DNA from: Aselliscus stoliczkanus
Lineage: Eukaryota > Chordata > Mammalia > Chiroptera > Hipposideridae
Assembly (NCBI GenBank): GCA_033961575.1
Contig: CM066732.1
Coordinates: 84,313,687-84,377,686 of the forward strand
DNA length: 64,000 nucleotides
Direction: 5' to 3'
The translations under genes were made by a program, and so were the position numbers. Shown here piece by piece: positions 54,576-64,000 of this stretch (positions are counted from its first letter, which is position 1; each line of letters opens with the position of its first letter). Under the pieces are notes generated by a model, which searched no databases, had not been told where the DNA came from, and saw nothing but the letters and a program-made list of their open reading frames with translations.

Positions 54576-56459
54576 TGAGAAATTTTGCTCTGATCTTTAG
54601 GGTTTTTAGAAAATATTTAAACTTGTTTCAACTATATTTTAGGTTTTGTCTCTCTCTTTTGTGTTTTTTTTTTTGCATTTTAGGTTTTTATAGATTTCGT
54701 ACGCTTCAACCTTGGAAGGTCTTTTTAAAGGCTTATTATCTTTTTAATGTTATTTTCCAGGTCTATTCTAAAACAGAAATAGCTGAATCAAGAGAACTTG
54801 TAATTTGCCTAAGATTTGAGCCAACAAATATCCAATATAAATGTCTCATTTTATGGTTGCTGGAGGGTTTATTCATTTATTTGTTTCTTTGTTTTTAATG
54901 GTTGCTATATTTGGTTTGTTGTGTTTTTTTTAATCTGTAACTTCTGTATAAGTCAAGTCCCGCCTCTGAGGAAATCATCTAAACTACTACTTAAGTCTTC
55001 CACTTCCTTTCCTGTATGGGTTTAGTATTTCCCCTTCTCTTCTACCTTCAGTGTAAGTAAAGGAAACACACTAATTTAGCAATCAGCACAGAGCATAGCA
55101 TATCAGGAAAACACTTCTTTTCATGCCGTCAATCCTCATGTAGCTTTATTCGTATTTGGTCAGAATAGATGTGTCTATTGCTGGTGTTATCTGCTATGAA
55201 CAAAGCTCTCAGACTAGTATCTTGTTTTCTTTTTTGCTAACTAGCTGTTAGATACCACAATGACACGGTACTCAAACATTGGGAGATGCCAACAATTCAA
55301 GCTCCTTTTGGTTTGTTTTTTCTTACAACCATTTCTTTTTTTGATATGGTTAAATTCATTTTGTAAGGCCTGCCTCACATTTTGTATTCATAATCCTGTC
55401 ATAATCCAGTGAATGCATCCTAACCTGCCCTTCCCTTTGGTACTGTGTTTCTGTCCATCACTATAGGATTGGTATGTGGGTACTGTGGGACCCACTTGAC
55501 TGGTCCTCGGAGTTTAAACTTGAGCATGTGAATGACTCCCTCAGAATGAGTGATGCTTCTGAAATCTCCATTTCACCTTAACAAATCCTCCAAGTGGCAT
55601 ATTCCCAGTAGATTTTTTGTTGTTGTTGGTGGTGGTGGTACTTGTTGGCTCTATTGTTAAAGTCAGGATTTAGTGATTGACAAGAAGGTTAAAAAATAGT
55701 TCACCCATTAAATAAACTTGTGTGAACACAGGGCTTGTGGTCTGGGCCTAGAACAGGGTTTGTTCTTGGGATAGTAAACCAACGAGAAGAATGTGCTTAC
55801 TGAAGATATAAACAAGGAAAGAAGAGATGAAAATAGTCTAGATTTATAGCTGAAGAAGATGCAAGATACTGGCTTGGAGGAAGGATCCTGTGAACACAGC
55901 GTCTCCTACATAAGGAGGGTTAGTGTAGACCAGGAAAGAAAATGAACCAAGTTTCATAATATGTGGTATCCTAATGGTGGAAAGGAGCTAGGGAGCTCCT
56001 TTTCCTTCCATACAGAGTTAAACTATATTTTACTTTTTATACATTTCAAAATGTATGTACGTCATGACCAGGGTCTGCTGTGTATAGTCATACTGTTTCT
56101 GTACTGCTCTGAAGGTATGTTTCCAAGGGAGCTGACATCTCATTGGAGTTCTGTTCTCCAGGCCATGGACCCTGGCATGGAGCTACATTTGCTCAGAGGA
56201 AAGGTGCCATTTTCTTCTCCCAAAAATGCTGTCCAGGCCTTATTGTAATGGTTCACAGCACTTGCTCTGCTTCCTCACAACGCTTTAAAGGTGGGCATTT
56301 ATCCAGTTTCACCTTTGGGATTCCCAACACCATGCCTAGAGTGGAGTTAAAAAGAAAGGAGGACAAACCGATCACTGGAGCTCAATAAAATATCTTTTGA
56401 TATGTCTTCCAGTCTGGGGAGAAAAAGCAGACCTTAAAAATCAAAATGTTTTAAGGAGC
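54576..56459. other. Unassigned non-coding sequence
   Basis: T-rich at 54600-54960. No confident repeat or gene. Frames at 54551-55025 are AT-derived and 55961-56388 is not recognised. Confidence 0.4.
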
Positions 56460-56960
56460 ACTCTAGTCAGTTTTATGATGGAATGAGAATACTGCCCTGC
56501 AAAATCCCTGACCTATTTTCCTGTTTCAAAACCCAGAGATACTCATATTAACATTTTGGCAAACTTTTTCCAGACATCTTGTTATGCATATAAATACACA
56601 CATACGATTTTACATTCGTGAGCTCTTTTTCTGTCCTGTAACCTTCTATTTTCACTCTGTATTATGTCATGGTCATTTTTCCAAGTCAACATCTATAAAT
56701 CTCTGCCATGATTTTTAAAGGCTGTGTAATATTCCATTCCAAGGCTGTATTTAACCAATGAAGATTGGATATTGATGGATATTTAGGTGGTTTATAATGT
56801 TTTGCTCTTAAAAATGAATCTGAGGTAAGCATGCATTTTTAATACACACAGGCATGCATGCTCACACCATTTTTTATAGTAGTAGAATTGCTGGTTCAAA
56901 GGGTTCCAACTCAAATATTAATATCTGTGAAAGAAATTATAACTTTTTCATAATCCCTAG
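56460..56960 (-). repeat. Old L1M 3' fragment
   Basis: CATGGTCATTTTTCCAAGTC, GGCTGTGTAATATTCCATTC then TTGATGGATATTTAGGTGGT gives the minus-oriented L1 3' order. Confidence 0.65.
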
Positions 56961-57249
56961 ATCAATAGGGATGGGTTAAAAATGGCATAGTGTACATTCA
57001 TGAAAACACATACCTAATGATTCTGATTTACAATCTTAAAGTAAACTTTGCAAGATACATTTAACAGCTGTCTTGATTGCACTCTTGGGATTGAGTGTGG
57101 AAGTTCTTTGTAAGTGATGCAGTGCTATACAAACCTGTGACTCATTACTGGGGCTTTACAGAGTAAATGCCATGTACTCCCAAAAACAATGTTTACAGAG
57201 TCTATTTTATAAATAGTTCACTAAATACAGGGGGGAACCCCAATGACAA
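56961..57249. other. Unassigned spacer
   Basis: Nothing recognised. Confidence 0.35.
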
Positions 57250-57380
57250 TGGTTCTGAACCTAGTTGTACTGCAGAATAAACCAAAATGATCATCAGGAA
57301 AGCAAGTCTACACCCCGCCCCCCAGATCCCCTGAATTTCTGTGAGCAGGAGCTGGACACCCCAATTGATGCTGATGTATG
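57250..57380 (+). repeat. MER5A-like hAT fragment
   Basis: ATGGTTCTGAACCTAGTTGT, ACCCCGCCCCCCAGATCCCC and TTGATGCTGATGTATG follow the order of an old MER5-type element. The ends are decayed. Confidence 0.55.
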
Positions 57381-57789
57381 TTTTTGTTTGGAATTCCTCC
57401 TTAATGGTATTTATTTGTCCATTTCCAAGTACTTTTCTGGCAGATTAGATAATATATTTAGCCTTGGATCATATACCTAAAATTTTATTTTCCTGTTTGG
57501 AAGGTTCTGACTCCTTCCAGAGTACTTTTACAGAGCTTGTTTTGGTTTGTTTTTGGTATTTATTTAGTTCAGATCTTTGTAAATCTTGTGAAGTCTTAAA
57601 TATGGGTTGGTGGTCTGACATTCCCTCTGGTTTCACACCATGGCAAGTCCATCCCATAGCCCTTGTTTCTACAACAAAGAATGATGACTTTCTAGTGATT
57701 ACACTTTTCAACTTTGCATGTTATCACCAGATTAAAGTTATCTGTCTATTTTAGTGGCATATCACACTCCCTTTTTAGATTTTGCTAAT
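57381..57789. other. Unassigned spacer
   Basis: No gene. Opposed frames at 57464-57754 are not recognised. Confidence 0.4.
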
Positions 57790-57799
57790 AAGAATTTTT

Positions 57800-58219
57800 A
57801 ATTAATTAATTAATTAATTGTTTTTTAAAGATCTTATTGGGGAATTGGGGAAGGGGTACAGTGTTGGGGAATAAGAGAACGGGAACAGCGAAGTTGTTGT
57901 CCTTCTATCTTAGTTGTGGAGGGCTAGCTCAGCTACAAGTCCAGTCTCCATCAAGCTGCCTGAGAGCAGCTCGCAGTGGCTCAGCTCAAGGTGCCATGTT
58001 CAATCTTAGTTGTGGGTGGGCGTAGCCACCATCCCATGCAGGAGTTGAACCAACAACCTTGTTCTTAGGTGCTGTCACCAGCTGAGCTATCCTGCCACCT
58101 GTTAGCAGCTCAGTGGCAGCTCAGTTCAGGCACAGCTCACTGGCCTGTGTGGAAATCAAACTGGTGACCCTGTTGCTCAGAGCTTGTGCTCTTAACCAAC
58201 TGAGTCAGTCAGCTGGCAC
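57800..58219 (-). mobile_element. Family B compound SINE
   Basis: Minus-strand long copy with an ATTAATTAATTAATTAATTG run next to its tail at left and the TGCCAGCTGACTGACTCAG head at right. TSD AAGAATTTTT at 57790-57799 and 58220-58229. Confidence 0.88.
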
Positions 58220-58229
58220 AAGAATTTTT

Positions 58230-59110
58230 GGTTAAGAGTGTTACCAGAGAAGGGAGAGAGTAGGCCCTTCTCGGCATGGTGTCCAGGTTCTTGGTGACCC
58301 CAGCAAAAAATTGAAGGAGAGGGAGAGCCGAGTGGCGCGTTGGTTAGGAGTTGGCTTGGGATGCCAGCTCTGAGCAGCAGGGCTCCCACTGGAATCCCAC
58401 ATAGAGGCCAGTGATGCTGCGCCCTCTACAGCTAAGATGGTGAACAACAGCTCAACCTGGAGCTGGGCTGCCATGATTCGCCAGCGATGGTGTAGGCTGC
58501 AGCGGGGCTAGCCAGTAGCGGGAGTGAGCATTTGTGAGCTGCCCTGAGACACTGTAAGTGGCCATCCAATGGCAAGTGACTGCCTCACCCAGGAAGAGCG
58601 CAATGATAGTCCCAACATGGGCCAATGAAGCGAAGTCCTCCACAACTGAACTGAAGAGCAGAAGAACATTAACTTGTCTGTTCCCCTTCCCTGATTCCCC
58701 AACATTGTTTCCCTCCCTCAATTCCCCAATAAAATCTTTAAAATAAAAAGAATTGAAGGAGACACAGAAATACAGTGGTGAAAGAGCAGTTTATTAGAAG
58801 TGAAAGTACACTCCAAAGAGATAGGAGTGGGCCGGAGCACAAAAGATGGCTCAAGGGCCCTTGGCTAGCGGCTAGTGAGAGCTTGGTGGTTTTGTTTCCT
58901 TTCTTTTTAGAATGGGCTACTCCTCCCTAGGTGTGGGGCCACTTGATTGACACCTGTGATTGACAAGAGGCTATTACCTCATCTTTTTAGACTGTGCATG
59001 TTCCTTCCCAGAATTCAGTCTGTTATAATGATAATAATGAACTTTCAGGCATATGTATGATATTATGGTGGTATAATGAGGCTAAGGTGAGATGAAGGTC
59101 ACTGTAGCCT
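58230..59110 (-). mobile_element. Old LTR, retroviral-like, minus strand
   Basis: Minus strand: AATAAA at 58795-58790 (TTTATT on plus), followed by a U5-like stretch that continues left past the SINE to a TTTGCTGGGGTCACCAAGAA segment at about 58286-58305. The U3-like part runs right to about 59100. The family (ERV1 or MaLR) is not certain. No retroviral gene is recognised beside it. Confidence 0.45.
58321..58750 (+). mobile_element. Family A SINE, long form, inside the LTR
   Basis: Head GGGAGAGCCGAGTGGCGCGT, tail CAATTCCCCAATAAAATC at 58720-58737. A perfect 12 bp TSD (AATTGAAGGAGA) lies at 58309-58320 and 58751-58762. The body lacks part of the GC-rich repeats, and its B-box region is altered (GCTCCCACTGGAATCCCAC). 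Confidence 0.9.
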
Positions 59111-61251
59111 TTACTGCACAGGTGTGAATAACCAGTCTAATCTAGTTAGGTATTTAGTATCCTTTAATTTCCTCATAGTGGTTGATGGTTGCAGTAGATA
59201 AGGGAAAGATTTAGCATGAAGGAAAGGTCTTTTGGGCTGTTGCTTTCCATAGGTTGTATCGATTGTACAGGAATGTTTGGGGACCCCATTCCTATCTCTG
59301 ACTGCCTGTCCCATTTTCCCTTGAGACAGACGTGGTCCCCATAAATCTCTATGGAAAGTTGAGGGACAGGAAGTCTCTTCTTCTGTATCTGCTGCCTGTT
59401 GAATGTGGCTGTTCTCCCTACCTATCGGGGATTCATGGACTCTCACCCTATCTGATCTTAGATGAGGGGAAGGGGACTCAGGATCCGCCCAGAAGGCCAT
59501 GTTAACTTCTTTGGATGGGATGTACTAGAAGTCTTTCTGGGACATCATTTGTATCCCATTTGTATCTCCTAGATGAGGAGAGATAGATTTTGGTTAAACA
59601 GAGTTAAAAGTGTTGGCCAAATAAGCAGGACCCAAAGCCATCAATGCAGCGTGGCTGTTTGATAGAAGTTCTGTTTAGCTTCATAGAGCCTGTGGCCTTT
59701 TCCTCTGGTTAATTCAGTCATTCAGGTGGCATTGTTCACCTAGGACCTGGGCCTGGAATTGCCTGGAGCAAGGGGCAGGGGAATTTCTATGATTCACACA
59801 AGGAACAGTCCTGTTGAGGATTAAAAAGCTGAGTTGAAAGGTGATTAAGATCAGGAACTAGGGAACTAAGAAACTAGGAAAAAAATCCCTATAGTGGGGA
59901 GACTCTCCCATATCAAGAATAGTTGTTGAACTATGTGGAAGAATTGGCTGGTGGGCTGAATTTTGTCTAATTTATTTAATTTTTCCACATGCTTACATGC
60001 TGTGGAGCAACTAAAGTTTTTCATCTTGAGGACTTTTATCAAATAGTAAAGTTGTTGAAGTAGGAATTTTGCATATTTAGAATCAGTAACTCTTACTTGA
60101 GGAAATTTTTATAAACGAGCTAAATGGACCTCAAATTATCTCATTGACCTTAATCTATGAAACCAGAAAAAAATAGATGTTCATACATAACAAGTTGCAT
60201 GTTTTTTGATTACCATGTGAAGTTTTTGGATTTTGGAGCAAAAATTTTTAGATTATTTTTAGGTTTAATGATCATGCAATAACATCTGATTTGTAACATT
60301 TAGTGTATATATACTGTAGAGTTTAAGGGAATTAAATTTAACATTTTAACATTTAACAATTTAACATTTCTCTACTTTTCAACATGTACAACATCAACTT
60401 GTTCCTTGTCAAGGTAACCGTTTCTCTGTCAAGACCTGAGCATGGAGAAGAAACAATTAAATGCAATTAAGCTTGAGTCATAGTTATCCTTTAGAATATT
60501 ATTACATTAGACAGTGTAGAGGGACAATTATGAGCATGATGGGAGTGGTACCAAAGCCCTTTAGGAGGCTTCCAAATCATTCATTCCAGGTATGGTGAGG
60601 ATCTGAACCAAAGCAGAGGGTGTGCGAATGAAGAAGATCTGGTGGAGTCCAGGATATTAAATCAAACCATGGGACTTGGTGATTGTTTAGTGTTTTGGGG
60701 GTGTCGGAGCATTTGAGGGAAAAGGCAGAGTCTAGGTTAACTGTTAGTGAAAATGCTTAGCCAGCAGCCAGATATATGGATTTCAAGCCAGTAAGGCAAC
60801 AGAAACTGGGTACATGATTGGTGTCACCAGATTATAGGAGGGAGTTGAAGCTGTAGAATTTCAAACACAAAGTGGCAATGCAGAGAAATCTTGTTTTAGA
60901 GAAATTAGAAAAAGATACCCCATTTTTCTCATTTCTAAATTATTTGAGGTCACCTCAATAAAGTTCCCATGCACTAGGAAAGACCAGATGATTCTCCCCA
61001 AAAGTCTTCCAGGGTGACATCATGTTTGCTGTTAACCTTGGAGAATTCTGAAACTTGATATCAGCTTCTTTTGAGGACATCTGTATCAGGGTTGAGTCTC
61101 ATCAGTTTAAGAGATTGATGTCTAAAAGCAGGAATTCTGGTTACCCATTGGCAATGGGAACAGAATTGTCATACAGTCCAGATTACTAACTTGTGTTGGC
61201 ACAGCCAGTGCCAAAATGTGATCAGAAGATTGCATGTTAAACTTGGGATCC

Positions 61252-61349
61252 AGGGCCGGCCGAGTAGCGTGGTAGTTAAGTGCTGGCTTGGGAAGCCAGT
61301 GGCCCCGGTTCGGGTCCCACATATGAGGGCCAGTGACACTGCCCTCAAA

Positions 61350-61350
<1 letters not shown>
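61252..61350 (+). mobile_element. Family A SINE, short form
   Basis: GGGCCGGCCGAGTAGCGTGG head, GGTTCGGGTCCC B box. The tail has become (TCAA)8 at 61352-61383. Flanks AACTTGGGATCCA (left) and AACTTGGTCCA (right) suggest an imperfect TSD. Confidence 0.88.

Positions 61351-61351
<1 letters not shown>

Positions 61352-61383
<32 letters not shown>
61352..61383 (+). repeat. (TCAA)8 microsatellite from a SINE tail
   Basis: Eight perfect units directly after the SINE's CCCTCAAAAA. The short minus-strand frame there is not coding. Confidence 0.93.
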
Positions 61384-62090
61384 CTTGGTCCAAACAGGGA
61401 AGTTAATGAGGCTAGATGAATCAATTATCTAATAATATTAAGCGAAATAGATGGCACCTCTGTCTTATCAGCGGAGGCTCTTGCCTCTCAGGTGAGAAAT
61501 AGTTAAGACTTGTAGATTCCACCTTTTAGAACTATCTGCGTGATAATGAATGCCCAGCCAAATGGCATCTGCAGTTTTCATCGCTGGAGTGCCTACCAGT
61601 CCTCTTTGTCTCCTGTCTGCAGAGGATAAGGGTCAGTTCAACTACTGGAAATCACAAATGTTAGTGTTGGAGTGCAGAAAGCATCTTTATTTGTACCTGT
61701 TTACTTATGTACTTCATGTGTGTAATCCCTGAAGTTATAGGAGTTTACAGCTCCTTCTCTGAAGGATAATTTTATTTCCTGGTTACTTGTGGGGCCATCT
61801 CACTACAGTAGCCATGTACTAACAAAAGTGGGTATGGATTAGATGGGTCAAAGTGAGAAGATCGATTAAAAGGCTTGAGGAAGATTAAAACTCACTACAA
61901 TTAGTTTCTACAGCTACCAATTAAGGCTGCTTTGACTTGCAAATCATATTGTAGGTTGGTTTCTTGGAAGGGAAAGTTTTGTAATTATAGCCTATATAAG
62001 ATGTGGACTAGGGAGAGAAACAGCAACTTTTATGGGTAGTAAGGGAGGAAAAATAATCTTCCCTCAACCTTTCTGAGTTCTTACCTGAGA

Positions 62091-62640
62091 TTCTTATATT
62101 AAAAGACAAATTAACGAGAAGAAAACAAACAGAAGTTTATTAACAAGTATACCTCATGTATACATGGGAGATAGCCAGGGAAAAATTGAGTAACTCCCGA
62201 GGTGGTTTAGAATTTGCGATTAAGTGCCATTTTAATAGGAAAAGGAGAGGGAGGATATAGGCCTCTTAGGGGACAGTAAATGATTTTTAGAAAAGATGAA
62301 TGGGCGCTTAGAAGAAGGTATAGGAGGTATGATAGTTTGTGATAAAGTTTAGGGGTGGTTTGACTTCTAGCTCCTCTCCTGTGAAAAGAGTCTGTTGTCT
62401 CTGGCTGATGAAACTCCTGGAGAGGGGATTTATGACAACTGAGTTGCTTTTGCAGGACCTGTCTTTAGGCAGATAAGGAGAGTTCAGAGAAAGTCCCCCT
62501 CTGCATTTGCTGCTTTCCAGATGCCTTCAACTCAAAGTAATCAATATACTGTAGTGGGATATTTTAGTTTGGCCCATCCTGCTGCCCTTCAGAGTGCTGT
62601 AGGTTGGGGTTCACTGTGGTCATTTGTTCATCACTGCTGT
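62091..62640 (-). mobile_element. LTR-like sequence, minus strand
   Basis: TTTATT at 62136-62141 (AATAAA on minus) and text such as GATATTTTAGTTTGGCCCAT at 62558 recall an ERV1-type LTR. Two ends were not found. Confidence 0.4.
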
Positions 62641-62833
62641 TGTATTCATTTTGTTTCCATATATTAGGATCCCAGCCTTGGGCTGAACATTGATTTACCA
62701 ACAATAAGACATAAGGTCTGATAAAGCTGCTTGGTTGAATTGAGAAAAAATTCTGTCCTTTCTCTTCCTGTATTCTCTCCTGAGAAGTCGTTCCTTTTTG
62801 TCTGACAATTCCTCTTTAGGTTATCGGCTTTTT

Positions 62834-62952
62834 TTTTTTTTTTTTTTTTTTTTTTAGAGGGCAGTGTCACTGGCCCTCATATATGGGATCCGAACCGGGG
62901 CCGCTGGCATCCCAAGCCGGCTCTTAACAACCACACCACTCGGCTGGTCCAA
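62834..62952 (-). mobile_element. Family A SINE, short form
   Basis: Minus-strand short copy with about 27 T at left and a GGACCAGCCGAGTGGTGTGG head at right. TSD GGTTATCGGCTTTT (62819) against GGCTATCGGCTTTT (62953), one mismatch. Confidence 0.92.
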
Positions 62953-62964
62953 GGCTATCGGCTT

Positions 62965-63060
62965 TTAAATTAGGCATCAGGGTGGCTACAGGAGAACCAG
63001 TTAGAGAGTTGTTTAAAATACAGATCCCAAGATTCTGATTTGGTGACTACAAAGGATGAG
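62965..63060. repeat. Possible MER5-like fragment
   Basis: AGAACCAGTTAGAGAGTTG then ACAGATCCCAAGATTCTGAT fits the middle of an old MER5-type element. Weak. Confidence 0.35.
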
Positions 63061-63299
63061 ACAAAGAGTGCATTTTTGAAAAGCCCTCTGTGCTGAATTT
63101 AGATGTGCTGTTAGGTTTAGGGAATATTCTTACAGATTACTGCCACAAATCTACAATAGTACCCCTTTTATTTTCTGAGTCTTTCCCATCTAATCCATTG
63201 TACATTCCCAATTTCAGGGTGGCATTAAAACATACACACATTTGTGATTTCTCACAGGCCTGTTAGTATTGTCAATGAAAGAAGAGCCAAACCTATAGA

Positions 63300-63910
63300 A
63301 AAATTGTATGCACCTATAAGTTTATTTGTAGTCAAACTAAGGACATGCCCAGAGCAAGATCTCAATGGACTGAGAAATTGCTCTGGAGAATGGTAGTTTG
63401 GTGATTATTTTTATACATTTAGAATCAAAAGAGAAAACATAAGGGAAATTATGTGAAATCCATTGGTGGTAGATTAAGGAGGTGGGAGAAAGCCAAGGGG
63501 GGATGGGAATCTCTGGGATTAGACAAAAGGCAAAAATGGAAAGATGCATACTTCTTTTATATTGATGGTTATAGGATAGTTATGATTTAACATTTACAAT
63601 GGAGATTATATGCAGGCAACAACATAACGGTGAGGAGTTTGGTGCATGTGCTGTTGTGAGGGGGGTTGTGTCTCCTAGGGGGTCTGGAAAAGATGATTAC
63701 TCTGGCAGATCAAAGGTATATTGTCCTAGATGCACAAGAACAATGGACAGGGCTGGCTTAAGGCAAAGATAAACCGTTTACTGAAAAGTTAGATGCCTGG
63801 GGCATGACTGTCCACTATGACTTGCCCAGTTAGGAGTTTAGGATCAGATCACCCTGTGAGGTTACTTTTGGTCACTGAGCTTGTCAGGTCTGCTATGTAG
63901 CCCTTTTTTC
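63300..63910 (-). mobile_element. LTR-like sequence, minus strand
   Basis: AATAAA on minus (TTTATT at 63321-63326) and G-rich promoter-like text further right (GGGGGGTTGTGTCTCCTAGG near 63661). Tentative. Runs toward the window edge. Confidence 0.3.
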
Positions 63911-64000
63911 ATTCACAGCATCATTGTCCTGAACAAAAACTTTTTACAATTTCCCATAAAAATGAGTCTGATCATCGACTCCGGAGTTTCCAAAGGGCGA

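Larger units (their letters stand above)
59111..62090. other. Unassigned, possibly internal ERV sequence without intact frames
   Basis: About 3 kb between LTR-like segments. The longest frame (59111-59500, minus, 129 codons) is not recognised as gag, pol or env. I see no reverse transcriptase or protease motif, so the retroviral call is only by position. Confidence 0.3.

Noticed and set aside
59111..59500. A 129-codon minus-strand frame in the LTR-like block, considered as a retroviral gene.
   Set aside because: None of the usual gag, pol or env motifs can be seen.

Overview
The window is eukaryotic, mammalian, non-coding DNA dominated by transposable elements. I found no exon with splice context, no intact long reading frame, no RNA gene and no prokaryotic signal. 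The short open frames present are shadows of repeats, of TA/AT microsatellites or of unassigned sequence. The tRNA-headed SINEs point to a bat, most likely a rhinolophoid (horseshoe or leaf-nosed) bat: heads reading GGCCGGCCGAGTGGCGC, and compound Ves-like SINEs ending in CCCCAATAAAATC. The host call rests on recall of SINE families, not on a search.

Roughly two dozen such SINEs are present. Family A has a short form (about 95 bp plus A tail) and a long form (about 430 bp). Family B is a Ves-like compound element with several tRNA-like modules. Many keep perfect 12-17 bp target-site duplications (TSDs), so they are young. Older layers include MIR and L2 fragments, L1M fragments, a MaLR-like LTR, hAT/Charlie-type elements and, at the right end, LTR-like sequence on the minus strand. 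DNA transposons are well represented: TA-flanked miniature elements at 1229, 17338 and 44214, a long-inverted-repeat element at 24550, and two internally deleted mariners at 26541 and 33829.

Layout: 1-13 kb holds old repeats, a miniature element at 1229 and five SINEs. 13.5-18.9 kb is a nest of DNA transposons split by SINEs. 18.9-30 kb is mostly unassigned, with a truncated L1, the inverted-repeat element and the first mariner. 30-38.4 kb holds a second mariner, an inverted (twin-primed) L1 and a SINE cluster. 39.4-47.0 kb is one nearly full-length, dead minus-strand L1 carrying six later insertions. 47.4-48.1 kb is a SINE with three tandem tRNA-like units behind its head. 50.3-50.9 kb has two SINEs inserted at the same target. 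57.8-64 kb holds LTR-like sequence with more SINEs.

Nothing here looks like a new gene system. The value lies in the nested insertion record, which allows relative dating, and in some unusual insertion structures: the L1 inversion, a possible 3' transduction, an L1 that ended early, and a double hit at one site.
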